From Pseudomonadota bacterium (GTDB lineage: Bacteria > Chloroflexota > UBA6077 > JAJPGT01), in assembly GCA_021325655.1 (NCBI GenBank), contig JAJPGT010000064.1:18168-82167 (forward strand): a DNA stretch of 64,000 bases, read 5' to 3'. The notes beneath the pieces were generated by a model. It was not told the origin of the DNA. It made no database searches and was given only the letters and a program-made list of their open reading frames with translations. The number at the start of each line of letters is the position of its first letter. Positions within the stretch are counted from its first letter, which is position 1. The position numbers were made by a program, and so were the translations under genes. Shown here in pieces: positions 17,366-25,812 of the stretch.

Positions 17366-18436
17366 ATGTTCCTGCCCTTCGCACGGCGCACCAGGGCCAA
17401 CGTGCCGCTCGCCGCCCCACCGTCGACCAACGGCACCCAGGGCGCGGCGAGCGATCAGGACGGTATCGCGGTCGACGTTCCGGTCCCACCGCCGAAGGCC
17501 GCGGCGCGGCAGACAACACCCCCTCCGGTACCGGATGAGCCGGATTGGTACGCCATCCTTGGGGTACCCGAGACCGCAACCCAGGAGCAGATCGCGATCA
17601 GCTACCGGCGGCGGGCGGCGGCAACCTACAGCCGGAGGATTGGCGGGGAACGCGCCACCCGCAACCTGAAGCTGCTCAACGCTGCCTACGAGATTCTTGG
17701 CAACCCGGACCGCCGCTTCGATTACGACCAGCGGCGCGCGCGCTGGCTCGCCGAGCACAGCCTGGACACCTTCCCCCGGCCCGACAGGCGCGACCGTCGC
17801 CTCTTCGCCCGCCGCGCTCCAATGGACCGACCCCGACTGTTCTCCCTGCACCACGAGGATGGGAGCGTTGGGGCGCTGCTGATCCTGATCGTGGTCGGGG
17901 CCCTCGTCCTCGCTGCCTTCGCCCTCTCGTACAAGATTCGCAGCTTCGCTCCGTTCAGCTCCCTTGCAACGCACTTCGGCCTTGTCGCATCCTCTTCTCC
18001 TGAAGTCGTGGGTGAGCCGGACACGGGCTTGCAGCCGCTGAGCAGTAGCACGCCGCTGAAGTTCGCCACGCCCGCGGCGAAGCCCGCCAGCGCCGAGGCG
18101 GCGACGCCCACCGCAGAGCCCGACCCGTTCGCCGGGAGCGCGGCGAGCGTCTCGAATCCAACCCCCGCGGTGGGCAGCCCGATTCAGGTGAAGCTGAAGC
18201 TGGTGCAGAATGGGACGCCTATTGCCGACGTGCCGGTGAGTGCTGTGGCACACTTCCGCACCGTGGACGAGCACTGGCCGGGCGGCAACCGGACCGTGAA
18301 GACCGATAAGGATGGCGTCGCGACGATCGAAGCCAACATTGGCAACGCAACCCGCGGCTACGAAGTGAAGGTGGATGTGACCGCCACGATTGACGGCGCC
18401 CCGCACACCTGGACCACGTCCTTCACCCCGCGATGA
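17366..18436 (+). CDS. membrane-anchored J-domain-like protein without HPD
   Basis: A 356-residue protein. A Pro/Ala-rich N-terminus is followed by a J-like domain at about 60-125 (DWYAILGVPETATQEQIAIS, then LKLLNAAYEILGNPDRRFDY). The HPD tripeptide essential for stimulating Hsp70 is absent: the loop reads AATYSRRIGG. One membrane segment follows (about 172-192, GALLILIVVGALVLAAFALS). A Thr/Pro/Ala-rich stretch and an exported Ig-like C-terminal domain (about 270-356, VGSPIQVKLKLVQNGTPIAD) complete it. An in-frame GTG at 17321 coincides with the -10, so ATG 17366 was chosen. Its stop overlaps the thrC start in ATGA. Function unknown. Confidence 0.72.
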   Translation: MFLPFARRTRANVPLAAPPSTNGTQGAASDQDGIAVDVPVPPPKAAARQTTPPPVPDEPDWYAILGVPETATQEQIAISYRRRAAATYSRRIGGERATRNLKLLNAAYEILGNPDRRFDYDQRRARWLAEHSLDTFPRPDRRDRRLFARRAPMDRPRLFSLHHEDGSVGALLILIVVGALVLAAFALSYKIRSFAPFSSLATHFGLVASSSPEVVGEPDTGLQPLSSSTPLKFATPAAKPASAEAATPTAEPDPFAGSAASVSNPTPAVGSPIQVKLKLVQNGTPIADVPVSAVAHFRTVDEHWPGGNRTVKTDKDGVATIEANIGNATRGYEVKVDVTATIDGAPHTWTTSFTPR

Positions 18437-19509
18437 CCACGGTAATCCCGCCGCCACATCCCGGCGTCCTGGTGCGCTATCGCCGCATGCTCCCGATTAC
18501 TGAGGACACGCCCGCGCTCACGCTGGGCGAAGGCGACACCCCGCTGGTCCAGTCGGTCGCCATCGGGCGCGAGCTCGGCTGCCGGTTGTACTTCAAGCTG
18601 GAGGGGTGCAATCCCACCGGCTCGTTCAAGGACCGCGGGATGGTGATGGCCGTGGCCAAGGCGGTGGAGGCCGGAAACCGCGCGGTGGTCTGCGCCTCCA
18701 CTGGCAACACCGCGGCGTCTGCCGCGGCGTACGCTGCGCGGGCCGGGCTGGAGTCGCTGGTCGTCCTTCCTGAGGGCGGGATCGCAGCCGGGAAGCTCGC
18801 CCAGGCGTTCGCCTACGGCGCCAGGGTGATCTCCGTGCGTGGCTCGTTCGATACCTGCCTGCGACTGGTCCGCGAGCTAGGGCAGCACCACCCGGTGGGG
18901 ATCGTCAACTCGATCAACCCCTTTCGCCTGGAAGGGCAAAAGACGGCCGCGTTCGAGATCTGCGACGTGCTGGGCGACGCCCCGGACTTTTTGGCGCTGC
19001 CCATTGGCAACGCCGGCAACATCACCGCGTACTGGCGGGGCTTCCGCCAGTACTACGAGCAGGGCGGGGCCAGCCAGACGCCCCGGCTGCTGGGCTTCCA
19101 GGCCGAGGGGGCGGCGCCGCTTGTGCTCGGGCGGCCGGTCGCCGAGCCGCGAACGGTGGCGAGCGCGATCAAGATTGGCGACCCGGCCAGCCGTGACGGG
19201 GCGCTGCGCGCGCGCGACGAATCCGAAGGGATCATCGCCGCGGTTTCGGACGACGAGATCCTGGCGGCGTATCGGGACCTGGCGCGCCAGGAAGGGCTGT
19301 TCGTCGAGCCGGCCTCGGCCACCGGCGTGGCAGGTCTGCGCCGCCTGCACCGCGAGCAGCGAGTTGCCCTTCAGGGCAAGACCGTCGTCTGCGTCCTGAC
19401 CGGCAATGGGTTGAAGGACCCGGACTGTGCCGTGCGCGAGCACACACCGGCCAGCCTCAGCCCGATCGAGCCGACCCTGGCAGCGATCGAGGCACACCTA
19501 GGCTGGTGA
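18433..19509 (+). CDS. thrC: threonine synthase
   Basis: A 358-residue PLP enzyme converting O-phosphohomoserine to threonine. The cofactor Lys is in NPTGSFKDRG (about 59), the substrate/PLP phosphate loop is ASTGNTAASAAAYAARAG, and IGNAGNITAYWRGF is characteristic of the compact bacterial type. The ATG overlaps the preceding J-like gene in ATGA. Aspartate kinase follows 39 bases later, so the two form a threonine/aspartate-pathway pair. Homoserine dehydrogenase and homoserine kinase are not in the window. Confidence 0.93.
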   Translation: MTTVIPPPHPGVLVRYRRMLPITEDTPALTLGEGDTPLVQSVAIGRELGCRLYFKLEGCNPTGSFKDRGMVMAVAKAVEAGNRAVVCASTGNTAASAAAYAARAGLESLVVLPEGGIAAGKLAQAFAYGARVISVRGSFDTCLRLVRELGQHHPVGIVNSINPFRLEGQKTAAFEICDVLGDAPDFLALPIGNAGNITAYWRGFRQYYEQGGASQTPRLLGFQAEGAAPLVLGRPVAEPRTVASAIKIGDPASRDGALRARDESEGIIAAVSDDEILAAYRDLARQEGLFVEPASATGVAGLRRLHREQRVALQGKTVVCVLTGNGLKDPDCAVREHTPASLSPIEPTLAAIEAHLGW

Positions 19510-19548
19510 ACGCTTTTCCCGATACACGGCAGATGCAGGAGTCTCGGG

Positions 19549-20805
19549 ATGCATGACACGCGGGGCGACCGCCCGGGCCGCCCTCGGGGGCGCCTGCTGG
19601 TGCAGAAATACGGCGGGTCATCGCTCGCCACCGCCGAGCGCATCGTCTCCGCCGCGCAGCGGGTGGCCGCGGCGCGGGCGCAAGGCCATGAGCTGGTCGT
19701 CGTCGTCTCGGCGATGGGCGACACCACGGACGAGCTGATCCAGCTCGCCCGCAGCGTTGCCCGGCAGCCGGACGAGCGCGAGCTGGACCACCTGCTCTCC
19801 ACAGGGGAGATGGTCTCAGCCACGCTGCTGGCGATGGCGCTGGCGGATCGCGGCTGCCCCGCAGTGAGCCTCACCGCGGCCCAAGCGGGCATCCGCACCA
19901 CCCGAGTGTTCACCCGGGCGCGCATCACGGGCATTCAGCCGGAGCGGATCACCCGCGAACTGGACAAGGGCAAGGTCGTGGTAGTGACGGGCTTCCAGGG
20001 GATCACCGAGGAGATGGATGTCACCACCCTGGGTCGCGGCGGCTCGGACACCACCGCGGTGGCGCTGGCGTGCGCCCTGGGCGCGGAGTGCTGCGAGATC
20101 TACACCGACGTGGAAGGGGTATACACCGCCGACCCGCGCGTGGAGCCCGCGGCGCGGCCGCTCGACCGCATCTCCTACGAGGAGATGCTGGAGCTCGCGC
20201 AGCTCGGAGCCAGAGTGATGCACCCGCGCGCGGTCGAGCTCGGGCTGCTGTTCGGGATGCCGATCCTGGTGCGCTCCAGCTTCAGCGACGCGCCAGGAAC
20301 CCTGATCACCGGAGGCGAAGAGGTGGAGGTGCGCAAACACGTGCGCGGGGTTGCGCACGACATGGACGTGGCGAAGATCACCCTGGGTGGCGTGCCCGAC
20401 CGTCCCGGGATCGCCGCCGCTATCTTCAAGCCGCTGGCCGACGCATCCATCAACGTCGACGTGATCGCCCAGGCAGCCAGCCTGGAAGGCATCACCGAGC
20501 TGTCGTTCACCATCAGCCGCGGCGACCTGCCGAAAGCACTGCCGATGATGAAGGAGGTGGCGCGCCAGATCGGGGCAACCGCGCTGGACACCTCGGACAG
20601 GCTGGCCAAGGTCTCGATCGTCGGCACCGGGATGCAGAGCGCGCCGGGGTACGCGGCGCGGATGTTCAGCGCCCTAGCCCAGGCGAACATCAACATCGAC
20701 ATGATCAGCACGTCGGATATCCGCATCACCTGCGTCATCGACCGCGAGCGGGTGGAGGAGGCGGTGCGGGTGCTGCATCGGGCGTTCGAGCTCGACACCG
20801 ACTAG
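19549..20805 (+). CDS. lysC: aspartate kinase
   Basis: A 418-residue kinase that phosphorylates L-aspartate at the head of the Lys/Thr/Met pathway. The N-terminal amino-acid kinase domain (about 15-250) has QKYGGSSLATAERI and GRGGSDTTAVALACALGA. Two ACT domains follow (about 275-340 and 355-418; GVPDRPGIAAAIFKPLADA and TGMQSAPGYAARMFSALAQA), so allosteric feedback by lysine and/or threonine is expected. ATG at 19549 has GGAG about eight bases upstream. It is probably co-transcribed with thrC. Confidence 0.95.
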   Translation: MHDTRGDRPGRPRGRLLVQKYGGSSLATAERIVSAAQRVAAARAQGHELVVVVSAMGDTTDELIQLARSVARQPDERELDHLLSTGEMVSATLLAMALADRGCPAVSLTAAQAGIRTTRVFTRARITGIQPERITRELDKGKVVVVTGFQGITEEMDVTTLGRGGSDTTAVALACALGAECCEIYTDVEGVYTADPRVEPAARPLDRISYEEMLELAQLGARVMHPRAVELGLLFGMPILVRSSFSDAPGTLITGGEEVEVRKHVRGVAHDMDVAKITLGGVPDRPGIAAAIFKPLADASINVDVIAQAASLEGITELSFTISRGDLPKALPMMKEVARQIGATALDTSDRLAKVSIVGTGMQSAPGYAARMFSALAQANINIDMISTSDIRITCVIDRERVEEAVRVLHRAFELDTD

Positions 20806-20889
20806 CTGGGTGGCCTCGCTTGCCCGTGCCCGCGGGCCGGCACAGATCTCGCTCCATGGCGAAGCGGCCGGCCCGGCGAGCCTGGCCGG

Positions 20890-20895
20890 TATACT
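20890..20895 (+). promoter_or_regulatory. -10 box for the LysM gene
   Basis: TATACT is 61 bases upstream of the GTG at 20957, in the 151-base gap after lysC. It is a full-strength -10 match in a GC-rich spacer. A -35 is not recognisable. Confidence 0.4.
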
Positions 20896-20956
20896 GGGCG
20901 CGGCTGGTACCCTGTGACACAGCCGGGGACCACCGGGGCTACGGGAGAGCACGGCG

Positions 20957-21547
20957 GTGCAGGACTGGCTCAGCAGGCTCACCTCGCTCTGGCCGGGCTG
21001 GGCGGCGCGCCCGAGCCGAGGCCGGACGCGCCCTGGCGCCATCCCGGCCACCACGTCCTACACCCCGCGTCGTCCGCTCCGCAATCCCCGCCAGGCGAGC
21101 CAGAGCGGGACAGCGAGCGCGCTCATCTTCCTCCTCGTCACCGTCCTGCTCGGGGCTGGCCTGTACGCCGGCCTGCACTGGGCTACCACCACCCGCGGCG
21201 GACTACTCTCCAGCGCGGTAGGAGCGAGCGGTATTCTCCCTACCGCGGCCGCTTCCCCCACCCGCGGCCTCCAGTTCGTAACCCCCACCCCGCAATCGGG
21301 CACCGCGGCCGCGACGCCTAGCCCCGAATCGCCGGGCGCGACGCCCACCCCCACTCGGCGGGTCCACGTCGTGGAGGCGGGCGACAGTCCGGCCAAGATC
21401 GCGCAGAAGTACGGGGTGAAGGTCGAGGACCTGATGAAGGTGAACAACATCACCGACCCGCGACGGCTGCGGGTCGGCCAGGAGCTGGTCATCCCGGACT
21501 CCAGCGACGGGGCCGCGGCCACCCCGACGCCCGCCCCACACGGCTGA
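20957..21547 (+). CDS. single-pass membrane protein with one LysM domain
   Basis: A 196-residue protein with a basic, Pro/Arg-rich cytoplasmic N-terminus (about 1-50), one transmembrane segment (about 53-72, ALIFLLVTVLLGAGLYAGLH), and a Thr/Pro/Ala-rich extracellular linker. A LysM domain follows at about 134-182 (VHVVEAGDSPAKIAQKYGVK, then NNITDPRRLRVGQELVIP). It should tether peptidoglycan or chitin-like polymer to the membrane. No catalytic domain is attached. GTG at 20957 has GGGAG about nine bases upstream. A similar LysM architecture with a peptidase domain is at 54175-55722. Confidence 0.82.
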   Translation: MQDWLSRLTSLWPGWAARPSRGRTRPGAIPATTSYTPRRPLRNPRQASQSGTASALIFLLVTVLLGAGLYAGLHWATTTRGGLLSSAVGASGILPTAAASPTRGLQFVTPTPQSGTAAATPSPESPGATPTPTRRVHVVEAGDSPAKIAQKYGVKVEDLMKVNNITDPRRLRVGQELVIPDSSDGAAATPTPAPHG

Positions 21548-21594
21548 TCCGGATCGAGGCGACAGGAAGGCTGAAGCCCGAGCCCGCAATTGGC

Positions 21595-21600
21595 TATACT
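21595..21600 (+). promoter_or_regulatory. -10 box of the tRNA-Thr gene
   Basis: TATACT ends nine bases before the first base of the mature tRNA, so the primary transcript would start within a few bases of the tRNA 5' end. The -35 region (CTGAAG at 21572-21577) is weak. Confidence 0.5.
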
Positions 21601-21609
21601 CTAGCGCGC

Positions 21610-21681
21610 GCCGACGTAGCTCAGCGGTAGAGCAGCTGTTTCGTAAACAGCAGGCCGCCGGTTCGAATCCGGCCGTCGGCT
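21610..21681 (+). tRNA. tRNA-Thr (anticodon CGT)
   Basis: A 72-base cloverleaf. The acceptor stem GCCGACG pairs with CGTCGGC, the D stem is GCTC/GAGC, and the anticodon stem GCTGT/ACAGC encloses TTCGTAA with anticodon CGT, reading ACG threonine codons. The T stem GCCGG/CCGGC encloses TTCGAAT. CCA is not encoded. The last 29 bases of the tRNA plus four following bases are repeated exactly 167 bases downstream, marking it as a former integration site. Confidence 0.95.
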
Positions 21682-21852
21682 CCCCGCTACCAGGAAGGGG
21701 CGGCCGTCCCCGGGGCGCGACAGACCCCGCCGTGTAGCAACCGGTGTAGCAACCCGGGCGGCCGGTGACGGACGTTGGCGGACAGCGCGGCGGCGCACCA
21801 GGAAGGGGCGGACGCCGGTGGCCGCCGGTTCGAATCCGGCCGTCGGCTCCCC
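21653..21852 (+). repeat. 33-bp direct repeat of the tRNA-Thr 3' end (att-like scar)
   Basis: Bases 21653-21685 (3' half of tRNA-Thr plus four bases) recur without mismatch at 21820-21852. A second direct repeat, ACCAGGAAGGGGCGG, is at 21689-21703 and 21797-21811, with a degenerate third copy at 21856-21869. Inside lies a tandem of GTGTAGCAACC (21732-21742 and 21744-21754). Site-specific integrases commonly recombine at tRNA 3' ends and leave such attL/attR duplications. No integrase remains in the 134 bases between the repeats, so this is a scar. The segment 21682-21956 holds no gene. Confidence 0.75.
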
Positions 21853-21956
21853 TTCACCAGAAGAGACGGCCCAGGGGGACCGTTCCTTCGCTGCGCCTGA
21901 TGCCAACTGGCGCGGCCAGCGCACGCCGCCAGCCCAGAGCCCGCCGCCTGGTCGCG

Positions 21957-22263
21957 CTACTGGGCCATGGGCTGCGGCTGCAGCTCGACCAGGACGGCGT
22001 CACGCCAGCCGGTGCGCAGTTCGTCGCCGCCGAGCCAGACCAGCGTGTTCTTGAGCCAGCGGGCGTCGTCGAGATCGGTCTCCAGTACCGCGCGCCACTC
22101 CTCGTCGGATAGCTCCACGCTGGGACGGATGGCATTGATCCCGGCGTTGTTCACCAGCAGATCGACCCGACCCAGCGCCCGAGGGCGGCGGCCACGAGGG
22201 CCTGAGCGGTACGCAACTCACGCACGTCGCCCGGGACGACTTCTCCCTCAGCGCCCGTGCGTT
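21957..22263 (-). pseudogene. short-chain dehydrogenase remnant, frameshifted and chimeric
   Basis: Read on the minus strand, the fragment starts with EGEVVPGDVRELRTAQALVA. A one-base frame change then leads into LGRVDLLVNNAGINAIRPSV, continuing as ELSDEEWRAVLETDL. This is the central NNAG region of a classical SDR. After DL the homology stops, and about 30 unrelated residues run to a TGA at 21957. The Rossmann GxxxGxG start and the YxxxK active site are both missing. It abuts the tRNA scar, so it may be debris of the departed element or of its insertion. Confidence 0.6.
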
Positions 22264-22432
22264 GGGCCTAGCGGCTCGCGGGCGAGTTCAGGACGCTGTA
22301 TGCACCGGGCTTCCACCTGCCCCCGGCTCTCTGAGCATTGAGGCGCCCCTACTGCTCCCCGTCAACGCCTTCTGGCTGTTCGGCTGCCAACGAGGCTATC
22401 AACGGACGCGAGCGACTGTCAAGAAGATGAGT

Positions 22433-22454
22433 CCGCCGCTCCTCGCAGCGGCGG
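22433..22454 (-). terminator. candidate terminator of the efe operon
   Basis: A perfect 8-bp inverted repeat (22433-22440 with 22447-22454, six-base loop) lies 15 bases beyond the efeB stop. On the minus strand it is followed by ACTCATCTTCTTG, which is T-enriched for this genome. A second GC hairpin lies between it and the stop codon. The position and form fit transcription termination, but the T-tract is imperfect. Confidence 0.45.
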
Positions 22455-22468
22455 GCGCTTTCGCGCCG

Positions 22469-23746
22469 CTACGGCAGGAGCGTGTCCCCGAGGAAGCGGC
22501 CACTGTCGGGCGCGCCGGGCAGAACGAAGAAATAGCCGCCGCCGATCGGGCGAATGTACTCCTCCAGCGGCTCGCCGTTCAGCCGCGCCTGGATGGAGGC
22601 GAAGCCATGCTCGATGCTGCGCTGGAAGCAGATGAACACCAGGCCTTGGTCGAGCTGGCCAGCCTCGTCGAAGCCGCGCGAGTAGGAGAAGCTGCGCCGC
22701 AGGATGCGCCGGGCCATCGCCTCGGGTGTACGCGGGTTGGCGAGGCGGATGTGCGCGTCGAGCGGGATCACCCGCCCGTCGGGGTCGGCGTCGTAGTCGG
22801 GCGGATCCTCCTCGCGCGCGGCTCCCAGTGGGGCGCCCGTCGCCTTGTGGCGACCGATGATCCGCTCCTGCTCGCGGAGCGAAGCGCGGTCCCAGCGCTC
22901 GACGAACATGCGGATGATGCGGACCACCTGGTAGGTGCCGCCAGCGGACCAGGCGGGCTCGCCGCTGCCCGGCTGGACCCACACGAGCTGGTCCATCAGC
23001 GCCGCGTCGGTCGGGTCCGGGTTGGCGGTGCCATCTTTGAAGCCAAGCAGGTTGCGGGCCGTGGCGCGCCCCGGCTGCCTGGAGCGTTCGGGGTGGGTGA
23101 AGCATTCCCGCATCCAGCGCAGCACGAGGGTGTCGCGCGTGTGGGCCATCAGGTCGCGCAGGGCGTGCAGGCAGGTTTCCAGGCGATCGGCGCAGAGCTG
23201 AAGCAGCAGGTCGCCGTGGCAGAGCCGCGGGTTGAGCGCGTCGTTGGGGAAGCGGGGCATCGCGACGAGGTCTCGCGGGCGATGGCTGGCGAGGCCGAAG
23301 CGGGCGTCGAAGAGCGAGGCGCCCACCGCCATGGTCACCGTCAGGTTCCCGGGAGGGACCTGCAGGCCGAGGATGCCGGAGTCGGCCGGGGGGAGCAACG
23401 GGTTGCGCTCTGGCGGGGCGAAGCCGGCCATCAAGAGCCGGACCCGTTCGGTGATGGTTCGGAACATCGCCGCCAGCGCGGCGCGGTCGGTCGCGGTGGT
23501 ATCCAGCGCCGCCAGGATCGCGGCCGCCGGCGCCGGATCGAGGATGCCGGGCTGGTGCGCGCCGTGGAACGGGACCGCGCGGCCCGCCTCGTCCACCAAC
23601 GGGGCCGGCGGACCGCTCAGGCCGGCGGTGGGAGCGCTGGTCGGGGCGCAGCCGGCGAGCGCCCCGGCTCCGAGCGCGGCAGCCGCCACGCTGCCTCGCA
23701 GGAAGTCCCGGCGGCGCACTCGTCGCTGGTTGGGAAACTCGCGCAT
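22469..23746 (-). CDS. efeB: EfeB-type DyP peroxidase (Tat-exported)
   Basis: A 425-residue dye-decolourising haem peroxidase, the extracytoplasmic component of the Efe iron-uptake system. The Tat signal VRRRDFLRGSVAAAALGAGA at the N-terminus is followed by Ala-Gly-Cys, a possible lipobox. The DyP signature GFKDGTANP is at about 240, and the proximal haem His is in DAHIRLANPRTPEAMARRIL. Length and motif order match EfeB. The ATG is 21 bases after the efeO stop. It probably oxidises Fe(II), or acts on haem, outside the membrane before uptake through EfeU. Confidence 0.92.
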   Translation of the reverse strand: MREFPNQRRVRRRDFLRGSVAAAALGAGALAGCAPTSAPTAGLSGPPAPLVDEAGRAVPFHGAHQPGILDPAPAAAILAALDTTATDRAALAAMFRTITERVRLLMAGFAPPERNPLLPPADSGILGLQVPPGNLTVTMAVGASLFDARFGLASHRPRDLVAMPRFPNDALNPRLCHGDLLLQLCADRLETCLHALRDLMAHTRDTLVLRWMRECFTHPERSRQPGRATARNLLGFKDGTANPDPTDAALMDQLVWVQPGSGEPAWSAGGTYQVVRIIRMFVERWDRASLREQERIIGRHKATGAPLGAAREEDPPDYDADPDGRVIPLDAHIRLANPRTPEAMARRILRRSFSYSRGFDEAGQLDQGLVFICFQRSIEHGFASIQARLNGEPLEEYIRPIGGGYFFVLPGAPDSGRFLGDTLLP

Positions 23747-23767
23747 CGGGAGTCCATCCCTCGGCCG

Positions 23768-24940
23768 TCACTCGACACCCAGCGTCCCGGGGACGCGCGC
23801 GAGGTCCTCGGCGAGTTTGGCGAGCGCCGCCTGCATCGCCCGCTTGTCGTCCGGGGTAAGCCGGTCGTAGGGCTGGTAGCCGCCGTCGGGCAGACGGTAC
23901 CTGGCGAGCATCCCGTCCAGCCGGGTGAAGCCCTCGTCGATGCTGCTGGTGAGCGCCGGATCCGTCTGGGCCAGCAGCGGCCGGGCGAGGTCGAAGATGC
24001 GGCGCGAGCCCTCCAGGTTAGCGGCGAAGTCCCAGAGGTCGGTGTGCGAGGAGCGGTCCTCCTCGCCGGTGATCTTGGTCTGTGAGACCTCCTCGATGAG
24101 TTCACCGGCGCCCTTCAGCATCACCGCGGGCGGGATGTCCAGCGTGGCGACTTTCGCCTGCAGTGCGCGCACGTCCTGGTCGAGCCGGGCGGCGATGGGC
24201 GCCAGGCCGGCGGTGGTCTGGTCGGCGAACAGCCCCTTCTCCAGGCGGTGGAAGCCGGTGAACGCCGGGTCGTCCGGCCCGGAATACTCGTCCACCCGGG
24301 CGTCGATCGCGGTGTCCAGCTCGGTGAAGAGTTCCGCAATCGGCTCGATCCGCTCGTAGCGCACCCGCGCCGGGGCGTAACGCGCCTGCGCGGCGGCGAG
24401 GTCGCCGGCCGCGACCGCGCTGGTGAAGGCAGCGGTCTCCTCCACGAGCTGGGCAACCTCGCTCACCACGTAGCGCTTGTACTCAGCGCTGGCGGCGGCG
24501 AGCGCCGCCTGGCCCACACCGGCCCTGGGGAGTGGCGCGGGCGCCGGGCCGCCGGCGACCGTGAGCGTCGCCCGCGGCCCGGTGCGCGAGCCGCAGAGCG
24601 CAGTGTAGCTGCCGCCGTCGAGACGGACACGCAGCCGCTTCACAAAGCCGGGGACGAGGTTCTCGACCTCGGCCACTAACCGGTCTCCGGCCAGGATCTC
24701 GAACTCCACGGTGTCGCTGGATTGGTTGGTGACCACGAACGTGATCGGACCGGCCGTAGCCGAGAGCGCGGCTGGCTCGCAGCCGCTGTCGGTGATCGCC
24801 ACGGGCACCTCAGCCTCGGCAGTGGCCGCGGCGGGCGAGGCGACGCCGCCAGCGCCCGCCGCGCAGCCGCTCGCGAGCAGCAGCGCCAGACCGAGCAGAC
24901 CGAGCCGGGGCAGACGCGGGCAAGTAACACGCTCGAGCAC
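23768..24940 (-). CDS. efeO: EfeO-type periplasmic/exported iron-binding protein
   Basis: A 390-residue protein with a lipoprotein-type signal (LLGLALLLASGCAAGAG). A cupredoxin-like N-terminal domain (about 45-130, GPITFVVTNQSSDTVEFEIL) is followed by an imelysin/peptidase M75 domain (about 150-390) containing FHRLEKGLF, the HxxE metal motif of EfeO. GTG at 24940 has GGAGG six bases upstream, which decides the start, although the frame remains open much further. It captures iron outside the membrane and hands it to EfeU. It lies between efeU and efeB in the normal order. Confidence 0.92.
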   Translation of the reverse strand: MLERVTCPRLPRLGLLGLALLLASGCAAGAGGVASPAAATAEAEVPVAITDSGCEPAALSATAGPITFVVTNQSSDTVEFEILAGDRLVAEVENLVPGFVKRLRVRLDGGSYTALCGSRTGPRATLTVAGGPAPAPLPRAGVGQAALAAASAEYKRYVVSEVAQLVEETAAFTSAVAAGDLAAAQARYAPARVRYERIEPIAELFTELDTAIDARVDEYSGPDDPAFTGFHRLEKGLFADQTTAGLAPIAARLDQDVRALQAKVATLDIPPAVMLKGAGELIEEVSQTKITGEEDRSSHTDLWDFAANLEGSRRIFDLARPLLAQTDPALTSSIDEGFTRLDGMLARYRLPDGGYQPYDRLTPDDKRAMQAALAKLAEDLARVPGTLGVE

Positions 24941-24965
24941 AGGGAGCCTCCAGGAAGTGGTCGGG

Positions 24966-25805
24966 TCAGTTCCTCGCCTGCGCCGTCCCGTGGGCAAAGC
25001 CCGGCAGACGTTCGCCACGCAGGAAGAGGAACAGGATGGGCCCCAGATAGGCCCAGTAGACAACCGCCTCGCCGATGGTGGGAGAGGCGGAGTAGCCGAA
25101 CAGCCCGCGGAGCACTGCCCCGAGCGGGCTGGTCTCGCGCAGGATGCCGCTCGTGTCGTACGCCGGCTCCAGCAGCGCGTTCCACAGCCCGGCTTCGTGT
25201 AGCTCGTGTAGCGCGGTCGCGAGCAGCCCGGCGCTAACGAAGATGAGGAACAGGCCCGTCCAGCGGAAGAAGCGCGCCAGGTCCAGCCGCCCCCCACGAT
25301 AGAGTCCGACCCCGAAGGCCACCGCCAGCGCCAGTCCAAGCGCCGCTCCCAGCGGGGCCTCGATCCCTCGGCTCTGCTGGAAGACGGCAAGCAGAAACAG
25401 GACGCTTTCCAGCCCCTCGCGGGAGACGGCCAGGAACGCCGTGCCGACCAGCGCCAAGCTCCACGTCTGCCCGGCGCTCGCTGCCCGCTCCACCCGGCCC
25501 TGGAGTTCACGCTGCAGCGTGCGGCCGGCGTGGCACATCCAGAACAGCATCCAGGTCAGCACCCCCGCTGCGGTCGCCGGGACCACGGCTTCGAAGAGTT
25601 CCTGCACCCGGGTCGGTAGCTCGGCGCTGAGCCAGGTCAGGGTCAGCCCGAGCACAAGGCAGAGGGCAACTGCGGCGAGAACGCCGGCCCAGACCGCCGG
25701 GAGCAGCGCCTCGCGCCCGGTCCGCTTCAGATAGGCAGCCACGATGGCGACGATCAGCGCCGCCTCGATCCCCTCGCGCAGCATGATCACCAGTGGAGCA
25801 ACCAT
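24966..25805 (-). CDS. efeU: EfeU-type FTR1 iron permease
   Basis: A 279-residue permease with seven hydrophobic segments. The two REGxE motifs that bind iron in FTR1 proteins are present as LREGIEAALIVAIV at about 9-22 and SREGLESVLFLLAV at about 128-141. It imports ferric iron after extracytoplasmic oxidation. It starts eight bases after the stop of the BFN-like gene, and efeO follows 25 bases after its own stop. All four genes appear to be one transcript. Confidence 0.93.
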   Translation of the reverse strand: MVAPLVIMLREGIEAALIVAIVAAYLKRTGREALLPAVWAGVLAAVALCLVLGLTLTWLSAELPTRVQELFEAVVPATAAGVLTWMLFWMCHAGRTLQRELQGRVERAASAGQTWSLALVGTAFLAVSREGLESVLFLLAVFQQSRGIEAPLGAALGLALAVAFGVGLYRGGRLDLARFFRWTGLFLIFVSAGLLATALHELHEAGLWNALLEPAYDTSGILRETSPLGAVLRGLFGYSASPTIGEAVVYWAYLGPILFLFLRGERLPGFAHGTAQARN

Positions 25806-25812
25806 CGATCCC

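Noticed and set aside
21601..21924. Minus-strand frame with peptides such as SNRRPAVYETAALPLSYVGA
   Set aside because: This is the familiar false peptide produced by translating tRNA genes antisense; it covers tRNA-Thr and its partial copy.
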